From: Acidobacteriota bacterium
Lineage (GTDB): Bacteria; Acidobacteriota; Terriglobia; Terriglobales; Acidobacteriaceae
Reading direction: 5' to 3'
NCBI GenBank assembly: GCA_003225495.1
Contig: QIAJ01000066.1
Location: forward strand, 7,964-59,154
Length of the DNA: 51,191 nt
Shown piece after piece: positions 24,727-34,555 of the stretch; position 1 is the stretch's first letter, and the number at the start of each line of letters is the position of its first letter. A model generated the notes under the pieces. The model made no database searches. It was not told the DNA's origin and saw nothing but the letters and a program-made list of their open reading frames with translations. The translations under genes were made by a program, and so were the position numbers.

Positions 24727-25530
24727 ATGCCACGCCAAACTGTCCTGGGCTTGTCCTTCTCCTTGTGCATGATTCTCGCGGCCACGCCGGTGGCATTTGC
24801 CCGCACGCAAACCGGATTTCTTGATCGGACCGTTACCGTTTCCGGCACCAGCTACCACTATCAGGTGTACGTTCCCGCCGATTTTTCAAAGAAGAAGCCC
24901 TGGCCCGTCATTCTGTTCCTCCATGGAGCGGGCGAACGGGGCGCCGATGGCTTGCTTCAGACCGATGTCGGAATCGCTCATGCCATTCGCCTGCACAGCG
25001 TGCGATTCCCTTTTATCATTGTGATGCCACAGTGTGGAGAAGGAAAAGTCTGGGTCGAGCCTGAGATGCAGGCGCAAGCATTGGCGGCTCTGGATTCATC
25101 CATCAAGGAATTTCACGGTGACCGCAATCGACTCTATCTCACCGGCCTTTCAATGGGTGGATTCGCCACATGGGACATCGCCGCGCGTAATCCTGGACGC
25201 TTCGCAGCGCTCGTCCCGATTTGCAGCGGCATCCGGCCGCAAAAAGAATGGCCGCAGTTGCGCGTGACCCTGGTGGACGATCCCAAATTCACCGATCCTT
25301 ACGGCGAGGTCGCGCGCCGCATCGGCAACACACCCGTTTGGATGTTCCACGGAGACGCCGACCCGGCAGTGCCAGTGGGCGAATCCCGCCACATGGCCGA
25401 GGCGCTCAAAACTACAAATGGAAAGTTTAAATACACCGAGTATCCGGGCGTTGGACATAATTCGTGGGATCAGGCCTATGCTGAGCCAGATCTTGTTCCC
25501 TGGCTGCTGGAGCAGTCTCTGAAGCACTGA
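24727..25530 (+). CDS. Secreted alpha/beta-hydrolase esterase
   Basis: The 267-residue product has a signal peptide (cleaved near PVAFA) and an esterase/PHB-depolymerase-like fold. Oxyanion text is PWPVILFLHGAGERG (about 58-72). The nucleophile elbow is YLTGLSMGGFATWD (S142). The acid is in WMFHGDADPAVPV, and the His in YPGVGHNSWDQAY. Such enzymes release feruloyl, acetyl or polyester groups outside the cytoplasm. It is followed after only 6 bases by an amino-acid permease, so the two are probably cotranscribed. Confidence 0.87.
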   Translation: MPRQTVLGLSFSLCMILAATPVAFARTQTGFLDRTVTVSGTSYHYQVYVPADFSKKKPWPVILFLHGAGERGADGLLQTDVGIAHAIRLHSVRFPFIIVMPQCGEGKVWVEPEMQAQALAALDSSIKEFHGDRNRLYLTGLSMGGFATWDIAARNPGRFAALVPICSGIRPQKEWPQLRVTLVDDPKFTDPYGEVARRIGNTPVWMFHGDADPAVPVGESRHMAEALKTTNGKFKYTEYPGVGHNSWDQAYAEPDLVPWLLEQSLKH

Positions 25531-25536
25531 CCTCTC

Positions 25537-26871
25537 ATGGCCAGTGTGTCCACGCCGGCGAAATCCAGTGTCCGCAAAGCCAGCCTTTTCTATTTCGTCT
25601 TCGTAATGTTTTCCTACACCACTGGGGGCCCTTTCGGCCTGGAATCGATGGTGACCACCAGCGGTCCGGGCATGACCTTGCTTTATTTGTTAGTCATTCC
25701 ATTCTTCTGGTGCATTCCCGTTTCATTGGTTTCAGCCGAACTGACTACTGCCATGCCGGTGGAAGGTGGTTTTTATCGATGGAGCCGCGCCGCGTTCGGG
25801 GATTTCTGGGGCTTTCTCGCGGGATGGTGGAACTGGTCGGCATCGTTTCTTCTCGGTGGATCCTATGCCGTCCTGTTCGCAGACTACCTGGCCGTTTATT
25901 TCCCGCATATCACCGGATGGAAACACTGGCTGGTCTCGTTCGCGCTGATCGCGTTGATTACGTGGGTCAATGTCCGCGGCATTCAGATGGTCGGGAAAGC
26001 TGCGACTGCGTTTGAAATCCTGATTTTCGTTCCCGTGATCGCAATGATCGTGCTCGGAATCGCAAAGTGGCATCACAATCCGTTCGTACCATTCGTTCCG
26101 CCGGACCGTCCATTTTCACAAGTATTCGGCGTCGGGCTTGCGCTGGGCCTATGGCTCTATTCGGGATACGAACAGCTCTCGACGGTCGCCGAGGAGGTCG
26201 AGAACCCGCAGCGTACTTACCCGCGAGCGCTCGCGCTGGTTGTCCCCTTGTCGATCGCCGCGTATTTCCTGCCGACTCTGGCGGCGCTTGCGTCCGCCGA
26301 TCACTGGCAGAGTTGGAAAGACGGCTACTTTTCGACGGCCGCCCTGGTAATCGGCGGCCCCTGGCTCGGTAGCCTCATGACAATCGCGGCTATGGTCAGC
26401 ACCATGGCGCTGTTGAACAGCACCGTGCTCACAACGACCCGCATGCCGTTCGCTTTAGCCGAAGATGGCTACCTGCCAAAGTTCCTGACCGCGAAGCATC
26501 CACGCTACGGAACCCCCTGGATAGCGATCCTGATCTCGGCGGCCATCTACGCATCGCTTGCGCTGCAGACGCTTGGTCAACTGATTAGCATCTACGTTTG
26601 GTGCCGCGCTGCCACCACCGTGATGACGGTGCTTTCCGCGTGGGGGCTGCGCCGGAAACGTCCCGACCTGCCGCGAGCCTTTCGTATTCCGGCCGGCGGT
26701 CTAGGTCTGGTTTATGTTATTGCGTTGCCGACGGTGATGACCGTTATCGCCCTGTACTTCAGCGATCCAGTTGCACTGCGTTGGGGACCGTGGGCCCTGG
26801 CGGTCGGGCCCATTGTTTACGGTGTGGTGAAGCTGTTCGCGAAACACGATGCGCGGCGACCCGCACCCTAG
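25537..26871 (+). CDS. APC-family amino-acid permease
   Basis: The 444-residue integral membrane protein has about 12 hydrophobic segments. Family text includes MFSYTTGGPFGLESMVTTSGPG (first helix with the Gly-rich break), SAELTTAMPVEGGFYRWSRAAFGDFWGFLAGWWNW, GLWLYSGYEQLSTVAEEVENPQRTYPRAL and ARMPFALAEDGYLP-like TTRMPFALAEDGYLPKFL. It is likely a cation-coupled importer or exchanger of an amino acid or amine; the substrate is unclear. The amidase downstream (65 bases) could supply or process related amides, but that is only a guess from position. Confidence 0.88.
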   Translation: MASVSTPAKSSVRKASLFYFVFVMFSYTTGGPFGLESMVTTSGPGMTLLYLLVIPFFWCIPVSLVSAELTTAMPVEGGFYRWSRAAFGDFWGFLAGWWNWSASFLLGGSYAVLFADYLAVYFPHITGWKHWLVSFALIALITWVNVRGIQMVGKAATAFEILIFVPVIAMIVLGIAKWHHNPFVPFVPPDRPFSQVFGVGLALGLWLYSGYEQLSTVAEEVENPQRTYPRALALVVPLSIAAYFLPTLAALASADHWQSWKDGYFSTAALVIGGPWLGSLMTIAAMVSTMALLNSTVLTTTRMPFALAEDGYLPKFLTAKHPRYGTPWIAILISAAIYASLALQTLGQLISIYVWCRAATTVMTVLSAWGLRRKRPDLPRAFRIPAGGLGLVYVIALPTVMTVIALYFSDPVALRWGPWALAVGPIVYGVVKLFAKHDARRPAP

Positions 26872-26936
26872 TTTTGCGGTAACGTAAAATTTGCGCGAAG
26901 GGAAATGCGCCTTCAGAGCAGCCGTACCAGGACGCG

Positions 26937-28289
26937 ATGCCCCACACCATCCGAGAACTAGGCCGCGAACTACGCGATCGAACAATCTCCCCGGTTGAAC
27001 TCACGCAAGAATGTCTTTTTCGTATCGAAAAACTCAATCCCGAGTTGAATGCCTTCATCACCGTGCTTGCCGAATCCGCTTTGGAGGATGCCCGCAGCGC
27101 CGAACAGGAAATCCAGCGCGGAAACTATCGCGGCCCGCTCCACGGAATTCCAATCGGATTGAAAGACATTATTGACACGGCCGGGGTCCGCACGACCGCC
27201 GCCAGCGCCCTCTTCAAAGACCGCATTCCCACCGAGGACGCCGAAGTAGTTCGCCGGCTGCGCGCCGCGGGAGCTATCATTCTCGGCAAGCAGAACTTGC
27301 ACGAGTTCGCTTACGGCGGCAGCTCGATGATCAGTTTCTTCGGCGAAGTGCGCAATCCCTGGGACACCACCCGCATCGCCGGCGGTTCCTCCGGAGGCTC
27401 CGCCGCGAGCGTGGCTGCTGGTTTAGGATTTGCCGCGATCGGCAGCGACACTGCCGGCTCTGTACGCCTGCCTGCTGCATATTGCGGTTTGGTAGGACTC
27501 AAGCCGACATATGGCCGCGTCAGCGCCCGTGGCGTGATTCCTCTTTCGTGGTCTTTGGATCACGTCGGCCCGATTACCAGTTCCGTCGATGACGCGGCTC
27601 TGCTGCTGCAAGTGCTGGCTGGATACGATGCAGACGATCCCGCCAGCGTCGACATGGCAGTCCCGGATTTCGTTGGTTCCCTTGGCCAGTTCCCGGAAAC
27701 GTTGCGCGTCGGAGTGCCACGGGCATTTTTCTTTGAGGACGTGCATGCCGAAGTCGCTGCCGCCATCGAAAGGGCAATCCAGGTTTTCCGCGAACTCCAC
27801 GCCGAGGTCCGCGACATGGTGCTTGAAGTCTCAACCGACCGGACACTTTCGAGCGCCGAATCCTACGCCTATCACGAAGCCTTTGTTGCCAAGTCGCCCG
27901 AGCTTTACCAGCCTGCGACCCTGTCGCGCATCAAGTCCGCCGCGAACACGTCAGCCGCGGCGGCGTTGCGCGCCCGCCGAGAACTGGAGGCTGCGCGGCA
28001 TTTCATCCGCGGAGTTTTCGAGGCAGTCGACGTCCTGCTGACGCCCACCGTTCCGATTCCGCCGCCAGGCGTCGGCGATCTAAAGGCGCACTCTGACAAC
28101 CTGCGGCCTGCCGAACTCCTTATGTTGCGCAATACGCGCCCGTTCAATGTCTGGGGAATTCCCGCAATCTCGATCCCGTGCGGGTTCACATCCGACAACG
28201 TTCCTATTGGGCTACAACTGGCCGCAGCTCCCTGGCGTGAAGATGTATTGCTGCAGGCAGCGCAAGCCTATGAGCAAGCTACGGATTAG
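26937..28289 (+). CDS. Amidase (GatA/amidase-signature family)
   Basis: The 450-residue amidase-signature enzyme has the Ser-Ser-Lys triad: K76 in IPIGLKDIIDTAG, cis-Ser in IAGGSSGGSAASVAAG (about S151-152) and nucleophile S175 in IGSDTAGSVRLPAAYCGLVGLKPTYGRVS. It hydrolyses a carboxamide to acid and ammonia. It could be GatA of the tRNA-dependent amidotransferase, but gatB and gatC are not near and the C-terminal part fits general amidases equally, so I leave out a symbol. Confidence 0.88.
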   Translation: MPHTIRELGRELRDRTISPVELTQECLFRIEKLNPELNAFITVLAESALEDARSAEQEIQRGNYRGPLHGIPIGLKDIIDTAGVRTTAASALFKDRIPTEDAEVVRRLRAAGAIILGKQNLHEFAYGGSSMISFFGEVRNPWDTTRIAGGSSGGSAASVAAGLGFAAIGSDTAGSVRLPAAYCGLVGLKPTYGRVSARGVIPLSWSLDHVGPITSSVDDAALLLQVLAGYDADDPASVDMAVPDFVGSLGQFPETLRVGVPRAFFFEDVHAEVAAAIERAIQVFRELHAEVRDMVLEVSTDRTLSSAESYAYHEAFVAKSPELYQPATLSRIKSAANTSAAAALRARRELEAARHFIRGVFEAVDVLLTPTVPIPPPGVGDLKAHSDNLRPAELLMLRNTRPFNVWGIPAISIPCGFTSDNVPIGLQLAAAPWREDVLLQAAQAYEQATD

Positions 28290-28402
28290 CACAAGCGAAC
28301 ACTGACCAAGCTGAGTTCCTAGACATTTTCTTGGAGGACTGCCGGGCTAATTTGGTAAGAGTTGTCATCGAGACAAAGCGAAGAACCTGTTTCCGACACG
28401 CG

Positions 28403-29644
28403 TTACGTGATTAGTGTGACTCTCTTCAACTTGCGCCCGAGGCGCAAGGTCATGGTTTTACCGGCTTGAAGAGGCACGATGGGAGAGCTTGTCTTTGCTC
28501 CATCGACGCTGACCGCTCCTTCTTTGACCTTGCGATCCGCCTCGCTCGTAGAGGAGGCGAACCCGGTCTGGACGAGAAGTTTAGCCAAACGCACGCCGGT
28601 ACCATCGCGGCCTGCGACCTCGCTGAAGGCAACGGATATTTCCTCAATGTGCTCCGGTAACCCATCCTTCTGAAACTGATTTGCCCAATCTTCGCCCGCC
28701 TTCGCCGCCGCGTCCGAGGAATGGAAATCCGCGACCACCGTCCGCGCCAATTCTTTCTTTAACGCCATCGGATGGGCCTTCCCACTCGCCGCATTGTCCT
28801 TCAGTTTAGCAATCTGCTCCGACGGCATATCCGTCAGCAGCTCATAGTACCGCCACATCATCTCGTCTGAGATCGACATCACTTTGCCGTACATTTCCAG
28901 CGGCGCCTCGTGAATTCCGATCGCATTCCCGAGCGACTTTGACATCTTGTTGACGCCGTCGAGCCCTTCCAGAATCGGCATCGTCAGGACGACCTGAGAC
29001 TCCTGCCCGTAGCCGCGCTGCATCTCGCGTCCGACCAGCAGATTGAATCTCTGGTCGGTGCCGCCCAATTCGACATCCGCTTCGAGCGCCACCGAGTCAT
29101 AGCCCTGGGCGAGCGGATACAGCAATTCATGCATCGCGATTGGCTTCTCCTCCTGAAATCGTTTATGAAAATCCTCGCGCTCCAGCATCTTCGAGATCGT
29201 GTACTTCGCCGCCAGACGAATGAAATCTTCGGCCGTGAATTTGGAAAACCAGCGACTGTTGAAATCGACGACGGTCTTCTGAGCATCGAGAATCTTGAAC
29301 ACCTGCGCTTTATAAGTCTCCGCGTTCTCCGCAATCTGCTCGCGAGACAGTGGCGGACGCGTCGCCGAGCGCCCCGTCGGATCGCCGATCATTCCGGTGA
29401 AGTCGCCGATCAGAAAGATGACGGTATGTCCCAGATCCTGAAAATGCTTGAGTTTGCGCAGCAGAACGGTGTGTCCCAGATGAAGATCGGGCGCGGTCGG
29501 ATCGAATCCCGCCTTCACCCGCAGCGGCTTGCCGGACTTGAGCGAGCGCTCCAGTTTTGAGCGCAGCTCGGATTCTTTAACAATCTCCGCCGCGCCCTTC
29601 TTGATGTAAGCCAGTTGCTCGTCAACCGGAGGAAAGGTAGCCAT
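28403..29644 (-). CDS. tyrS: Tyrosyl-tRNA synthetase
   Basis: TyrRS charges tRNA-Tyr. The 413-residue class I enzyme shows [23 protein letters not shown] (HLGH 55-58), [62 protein letters not shown] (KMSKS 233-237) and a C-terminal S4 RNA-binding domain ([32 protein letters not shown]). The HLGH and NKMSKS text is typical of the TyrZ-like bacterial subgroup. An imperfect dyad TCTCAAATGTTTGAGA lies 24 bases upstream (29668-29683). Confidence 0.95.
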   Translation of the reverse strand: MATFPPVDEQLAYIKKGAAEIVKESELRSKLERSLKSGKPLRVKAGFDPTAPDLHLGHTVLLRKLKHFQDLGHTVIFLIGDFTGMIGDPTGRSATRPPLSREQIAENAETYKAQVFKILDAQKTVVDFNSRWFSKFTAEDFIRLAAKYTISKMLEREDFHKRFQEEKPIAMHELLYPLAQGYDSVALEADVELGGTDQRFNLLVGREMQRGYGQESQVVLTMPILEGLDGVNKMSKSLGNAIGIHEAPLEMYGKVMSISDEMMWRYYELLTDMPSEQIAKLKDNAASGKAHPMALKKELARTVVADFHSSDAAAKAGEDWANQFQKDGLPEHIEEISVAFSEVAGRDGTGVRLAKLLVQTGFASSTSEADRKVKEGAVSVDGAKTSSPIVPLQAGKTMTLRLGRKLKRVTLIT

Positions 29645-29731
29645 GCGCTCCGATTATAGCGATGAGCTCTCAAATGTTTGAGATGTATGCGTCGCAGGTC
29701 GGACACTGCCTTTCTCTCACCCTGCGCGGCA

Positions 29732-30191
29732 TCATGGAGCCCCCCAGTACCCTCTTCCGCCTGATGCCAGCAGGTCGTACGGGACATCGCGAGGAATGTT
29801 GTAGCGCGCCATGATCTCCTGCATCTTGCCTTCGTCCTTGGCAAGGTCATCGCGATCGCTCTTTCGTCGGTCCTCCAGCCAGTGCTCGTAGGCCTTGTCG
29901 AACTTCTTCTGGTCGTCGGGTGAAAACTTTCCCTGAAACTGGCGGACATCGTAATGCTGCGAATATCCATTCGAAGTTGTGAGGGCGTCGAAAGGTGTAT
30001 CCGGCGGGATGTTGTAGCGCGCCATGATTTCTTCCATCTTGCGGGCGTGCTTGTCAATGTCGTGACGATCGTTCTTGTTATTGGCCTCCTGCCACTTCCC
30101 ATATTCTTCGTTGAATTCTTTCTGATCGTGGGAAGAGATCCGGCCCTGCCACTGTCCCGAGGACAGCCAGTATTCCCAAGTACCGTTTCAT
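29732..30191 (-). pseudogene. Small exported protein with two tandem repeats, signal region disrupted
   Basis: A strong start (GGAGG then ATGAAA at 30191) leads into a frame that soon stops. The conserved text lies in another frame: GTWEYWLSSGQWQGRISSHD, then two repeats of about 55 residues. Repeat 1 ends DKHARKMEEIMARYNIPPDTPFDAL, and repeat 2 ends AKDEGKMQEIMARYNIPRDVPYDLL. In the repeat frame a TGA lies just upstream of GTWEYW, so the piece that should encode the signal peptide seems to have been lost out of frame at about 30180-30190. The function of the (K/E)M-EIMARYNIP repeat is unknown to me. If the region 30037-29732 is translated from an internal start, 101 residues would result. 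Confidence 0.6.
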
Positions 30192-30356
30192 AACAACCTC
30201 CGGTCTAAGCGACGCGCCTATCTGATCATTGCCGAGTTTTAGAATTGTTTTGTGGCGCCAAGGTTGGCTGTGAGGACTCTGAGAATCGGGAGCCCTGTCG
30301 GTGGCAGACTCAGTCATTTCCTGTAGGAAGCGAGGAGCTGCAAGTCGGCAAGGGCT

Positions 30357-30938
30357 TTACCCGATCGTCAAAGCGATTTGCCGATAGAAGCTCAGTGCCG
30401 CATCCCCCTGTGCGATCTTCCGAGACCGGGTCATGGTCTGGAAAGCCTCGCCGGGATCGGATCTCTTCTCATGCTCGGCAATCACCACGCTCTTTGCATT
30501 GACCAACTCCGACTTCGCTAGCCCCGCCAGAGTCCGCTGATACTCATCTTGCGCTCGATAGGGTGGGTCCAAAAAAACAAAATCAGCTGTCACGCCCGAT
30601 CCCTCCAACTGCTCCAAACCATTTCCAACTTCGGCTTTTAAGATCCTGAATCCACTCCCGATCCCGAGCGATTTCAGGTTCTCGGCAATCAAATCAGTCG
30701 CAGCCTTCGACGACTCCAGAAAGTAGACCATCCGCGCTCCACGGCTGAGCGCTTCGATTCCCACTGCGCCCGTCCCCGCGTATAAGTCGAGCCATACCGA
30801 TTCCGCAAGCGCCTCCGGGTTGCCGGCGCACAGCACGTTAAACAGCGTCTCTCGCAGCCGATCGGCTGTCGGACGAACATCCATCCCCGGCAGGCTTTTC
30901 AGCAACCGTCGTCGGTATAGTCCGGAAATCACTCGCAT
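30357..30938 (-). CDS. rsmD: 16S rRNA (guanine-966-N2)-methyltransferase
   Basis: The 193-residue SAM-dependent enzyme methylates G966 of 16S rRNA during 30S assembly. It shows MRVISGLYRRRLLKS, VRPTADRLRETLFNVL, VWLDLYAGTGAVGIEALSRGA (SAM loop), VYFLESSKAATDLIAENLKSLG and the catalytic DPPY (124-127). The length is normal. The neighbours are unrelated (coaD, its frequent partner, is not here). Confidence 0.92.
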   Translation of the reverse strand: MRVISGLYRRRLLKSLPGMDVRPTADRLRETLFNVLCAGNPEALAESVWLDLYAGTGAVGIEALSRGARMVYFLESSKAATDLIAENLKSLGIGSGFRILKAEVGNGLEQLEGSGVTADFVFLDPPYRAQDEYQRTLAGLAKSELVNAKSVVIAEHEKRSDPGEAFQTMTRSRKIAQGDAALSFYRQIALTIG

Positions 30939-31045
30939 GAATTGTGTGTGGTTGCTCCGCCCGTTCCGGCCCTTTCGTGTCAGTCTTTAGAGCCGCCCGA
31001 GCTCCTCACGGCGTCTAACTAGATAGAATACTTGCAGGCGAATCT

Positions 31046-32167
31046 ATGCGCAGTTGGTCTATCCCGGCGGGACGGCTTTTCGGCGTTGAGATCCGCGTCC
31101 ACCTGACATTTTTCTTTCTCCTTTTCTTCATCTGGGGGATGGAGAAAGGCACGCAGGATCCGACCGCTGCATTGCGTGGCATCGCTCTGGTGGGAATTAT
31201 CTTTGGGAGTGTGAGCCTGCACGAATTGGGTCACGCATTGGTCGCTCACCGCGAAGGCGTTCCGGCCAAAGGGATTGTTCTTCTCCCTATCGGCGGAGTC
31301 ACCATTCTCGACGAAGCTCAGGCGATACCCGACTCTGTTACCGCATGGAAGCGCGACATCCGGATTGCAACGACTGGACCGCTGGTTAGTTTCTTCATAG
31401 CCGGGATATCGGCCCTGATTCTGCTCAGCGCCATTCCACACTTCCCAATTTTGAACCGCCCGCTGGTACATTCCGACTGGCTGCTCAGAAGCCTGGTCTG
31501 GTCGAATTTTTACCTCGGACTCTTTAACATTCTTCCGGCCTATCCCATGGACGGAGGCCGAGTTCTGCGTGCCCTATTCTCGCGTCAGATGGATCCCATC
31601 CAGGCCACCCAGCGCGCCGTGCGGATCGGCCACGTCTTCGTCTTTCTGTTCATGATGGTCGGCATCCTCGTGAGCAACTGGTGGCTGGTAATGATCGGAT
31701 GCCTTCTGTTTATGGCGGCTCAACTCGAGGAACGCTCGGCCGTCTTTCACTCGGTTCTGCAAAGCGTCCGACTGGAAGAAGTGATGCTCACCGATTTCGC
31801 GACTCTCTCTCCGGCTGACACGCTCGAAGACGCCCTCGACAAAGCGGTTCACACGCTGCAGGATGACTTCCCGGTCGTTCGCGGCAGCGATATGGTGGGC
31901 GTCATTTCGCGCCAGAAAATTCTCGATGCCCTGCGCTCCGACGGCAATGGCTATGTGCAAGCCGCCATGAACCGTCTCTTTGAGGTAGCCACCAAACAGG
32001 AGTCCCTGGCCTCTGCCTTTCGCAAGTTAGCCGCCCGCAACCTAAGCATCATTCCGGTCGTAGACGAGCAGCGCCTGGTTGGGATCATCACTCTCCAGAA
32101 CCTCATGCACTCAATGGCTCTCCTGGCTGAGAGTCGAAAACTGCGCAAAGGGGGATTAGACTCCTAG
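31046..32167 (+). CDS. Site-2-protease-like M50 metalloprotease with CBS domains
   Basis: The 373-residue membrane protein has N-terminal transmembrane segments with the zinc motif HELGH (59-63) and the second ligand in FNILPAYPMDGGRVLRAL (about 160-176). A C-terminal CBS pair follows (about 240-355: VMLTDFATLSPADTLEDALD, FPVVRGSDMVGVISRQKIL, SIIPVVDEQRLVGIITLQNLM). M50/CBS proteases cut membrane-embedded substrates and are tuned by nucleotides bound to the CBS pair. No obvious anti-sigma target is nearby. It converges on the TonB receptor gene. Confidence 0.92.
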   Translation: MRSWSIPAGRLFGVEIRVHLTFFFLLFFIWGMEKGTQDPTAALRGIALVGIIFGSVSLHELGHALVAHREGVPAKGIVLLPIGGVTILDEAQAIPDSVTAWKRDIRIATTGPLVSFFIAGISALILLSAIPHFPILNRPLVHSDWLLRSLVWSNFYLGLFNILPAYPMDGGRVLRALFSRQMDPIQATQRAVRIGHVFVFLFMMVGILVSNWWLVMIGCLLFMAAQLEERSAVFHSVLQSVRLEEVMLTDFATLSPADTLEDALDKAVHTLQDDFPVVRGSDMVGVISRQKILDALRSDGNGYVQAAMNRLFEVATKQESLASAFRKLAARNLSIIPVVDEQRLVGIITLQNLMHSMALLAESRKLRKGGLDS

Positions 32168-32258
32168 CCGGGCTCGACTCAAGAGCGTGAAAAACTATCC
32201 ACGACTGTGCGACGTAGTGTCTCAACATCTCGGGTGGTCACGCTCCATGTGTGGCGGG

Positions 32259-34445
32259 TTAAAAGTGGACTCTGAAGGTGCCTTCGACGCGCCGGTTGGT
32301 CATCAGGTAGAACTGGTCCGGGCCTAATTCGCTTTCTGCGACCGGGTCCCGTCGATTGCCAATGTTGCGCGCGTCGACCCGAATTTCCCAGCGTGATGTC
32401 CGGTACCCCGCGCTGAGATCGACTGTGGGAAAACCCTCCGCCTCGATTGTATTGGCGCGGTCCAGGAACCGGCTTCCGGTATAGTTCATGGACACACCGC
32501 CCAAAAGCCCGTGTGTTGGTGCGTAGTAAACGCTCACGGCTGCCAGGTTCAGCGGAGAGACTTCAATCCGCTTTCCGTCGAAGACCTCGACGTCGCCTCC
32601 ACCGTCTTCAGCCAGTTGAGAGAAGTGCGTAAACGTCGCATTGTGAAATGTGTAGTTCGCCCGGGCAATCAAATTGTGGGGAAGAAAGAATGAACCGCCC
32701 GTTTCGAATCCCTTGAATTGCTCCTCCCCTGCATTGGTCAATGCCGGCAATCCGCCGATAATCGTGGCAACGACGAGGTTTGAGAAATTCATGAAGAAGC
32801 CCGAGGCTTCCAACTCCATACGTCCGTTGAAGAGCCTGCCCTTGAGTCCTCCTTCAACGCTGCGGGATGTTTCCGGCTTCAGGATGGTTCTCACGTCGCC
32901 TTCCGCCTGGCCTCCAGTATCGTTTTGGCCGATGCCGAAGTCGATCGCTGCGGGTTTGAAGGTATCCCGGTAATTCACGTACAAATTCAGCGAATCCTGA
33001 TCATGCTGCCAGGCTGTGTAGATGGCCCCAACATTCGTTCCCGCGCGCACGTCGGTCTGTTTGTCAGATGAAAAGGTCCCCGCGCCCGGATCTGCATCGT
33101 CTCTGCTTTCGTGAGCAATATTCAGGCGGACGCCGGCATCGATGCGAAAGCGATCTACTGGACGCCATTCTATTGAAGCATAGGGACCAATGAAGTTTCG
33201 AAGATCGTGGATTGTGACATCGAGAATAGCGGGCTTGTCAATTTGAGTCGCTACGCTTCCGTCGAAGGGAGCCTCATAATCGAAATCAGCTCCCTTTGCA
33301 TTGCCAGTTCCATGCAAATACTCAGCGCCAAGAAGGAGCGTAACGGCTTTCGGAAGCTTCCAAGAGAAGTGGGAATCGACATAAAAGTCGGTCAGATGAA
33401 TCTTCTCCTTGAGGCCGTGAGCCTCGGCGTCCGGACCTGCGTCGGGGTCGAGGGGCGGGGTGAGGAAGCCGCGGAAGGCGTCCTGCCGGTTCTGCGAGAT
33501 TGAGGCGGTAGTCGACCACATCGCTCCGCCGACCTTGCGGTCGAATCCTCCCATTACGGTGAGGCGATGATCATCAAGAAACGCGCCCGCTGGATTCTGA
33601 TTGGCATCCACTGGAACCTCGGGCAACAGAGGATCCGACAAACCGCGAACGGCAGCTCCTCCCCCTTCGGCTCCGGGGGATTCTTCTCGCGGCCTCGGAC
33701 TTGGTGGATTCTGGTCGAGCCAATTCGCGTCTATGTTGAACCACACACGCTGATCATTGACGGGCTTTTTGCCGACCCGCAACAATGAATGGCCGCGACG
33801 GTACTCGGTTCGTTCATCGCGGAACCCCTCCCGTTCTCCATCCATTGAAAGGCGCGCGTTCCAGTTGCCTCCGAGAGGAATCGCGGTCGAGAAGGAGCCG
33901 CCACCGCTGCCGTAGCTGCCGCCATGGAGAGTTAGTGATCGACCCGCGGCAGCGGCATCTTTGTGGACGACCTGGATAACTCCCACAAACGACGTGGCTC
34001 CATACATAACGGGAGCGGGACCACGCAAAACTTCGATGCGGTCCAGGTCATTCAGATCAAGCGTCGTCAATGCGGGGTTGAAGGCGCCTCCCCATGGAAC
34101 TCCATCGACTACCAGGAGAAATGCGTCGAACTCCTTGAGTCCCCAAAAGGCGGGGACTGAACTGGCCGGGCCGGTATCGCCGCCCGGGGCGATCTCAACG
34201 CCGATGGCGGCCGACATTGCGGTCCGCAGATCGCGCGCGCCTCGCGCGATTAATTCCTCGCCTGTGAATACTTCAATCGGAGTGGGGACATCATGTGGAT
34301 CTTCCGGGAGGCGGGTTGCAGTGACTTCCACGCGCTCTTGCACGGTCGGTGCTTTCTGAGGCGGGGCAGATGGAGGAGGAGCACTTTGTGCCATCGCGCA
34401 TGAGGGAGTAATGATAAATAACGACAGGATTCGAAACGTGCTCAT
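32259..34445 (-). CDS. TonB-dependent outer-membrane receptor
   Basis: The 728-residue protein has a signal peptide (ends CAMAQ) and a Pro-rich stretch. A TonB-box-like EVTATR lies at the start of the plug (PIEVFTGEELIARGARDLRTAM, LDLNDLDRIEVLRGPAPVMYGATSFVGVIQVVHK), followed by a long beta-barrel with alternating strands ending in aromatic FRVHF, the usual outer-membrane C-terminus. It imports an unknown ligand such as a chelate or peptide using TonB energy. Upstream, 30 bases from the start, is a BlaI/MecI-like dyad, and the M56/BlaI pair lies next to it on the same strand. Repression by BlaI is therefore plausible. Confidence 0.92.
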   Translation of the reverse strand: MSTFRILSLFIITPSCAMAQSAPPPSAPPQKAPTVQERVEVTATRLPEDPHDVPTPIEVFTGEELIARGARDLRTAMSAAIGVEIAPGGDTGPASSVPAFWGLKEFDAFLLVVDGVPWGGAFNPALTTLDLNDLDRIEVLRGPAPVMYGATSFVGVIQVVHKDAAAAGRSLTLHGGSYGSGGGSFSTAIPLGGNWNARLSMDGEREGFRDERTEYRRGHSLLRVGKKPVNDQRVWFNIDANWLDQNPPSPRPREESPGAEGGGAAVRGLSDPLLPEVPVDANQNPAGAFLDDHRLTVMGGFDRKVGGAMWSTTASISQNRQDAFRGFLTPPLDPDAGPDAEAHGLKEKIHLTDFYVDSHFSWKLPKAVTLLLGAEYLHGTGNAKGADFDYEAPFDGSVATQIDKPAILDVTIHDLRNFIGPYASIEWRPVDRFRIDAGVRLNIAHESRDDADPGAGTFSSDKQTDVRAGTNVGAIYTAWQHDQDSLNLYVNYRDTFKPAAIDFGIGQNDTGGQAEGDVRTILKPETSRSVEGGLKGRLFNGRMELEASGFFMNFSNLVVATIIGGLPALTNAGEEQFKGFETGGSFFLPHNLIARANYTFHNATFTHFSQLAEDGGGDVEVFDGKRIEVSPLNLAAVSVYYAPTHGLLGGVSMNYTGSRFLDRANTIEAEGFPTVDLSAGYRTSRWEIRVDARNIGNRRDPVAESELGPDQFYLMTNRRVEGTFRVHF

Positions 34446-34475
34446 TAAATGGCAGCTTACAGATCAACAGGTTTC

Positions 34476-34492
34476 TACTACCAGCAGTAGTA
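34476..34492. promoter_or_regulatory. BlaI/MecI-like operator upstream of the TonB receptor
   Basis: TACTACCAGCAGTAGTA has perfect 6-base arms (TACTAC/GTAGTA) around 5 bases. The known staphylococcal MecI/BlaI site is TACTAC-ATAT-GTAGTA, with the same arms and a spacer one base shorter. It lies 30 bases before the receptor's ATG, where it would block transcription. BlaI is encoded about 1 kb away. No equal dyad is seen before blaI itself. Confidence 0.6.
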
Positions 34493-34555
34493 CTGCCTTC
34501 GGTGTGTCAACAGAGTAAGCGGGAAATGCAGAAGGTTGGGCCTGTAACGTAGCTT

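Noticed and set aside
28340-28400. Worn copy of a GTCATCxxGAGCGAAGCGAAGAACCT-type dispersed repeat
   Set aside because: Only one degenerate copy is visible, not enough to define an element.
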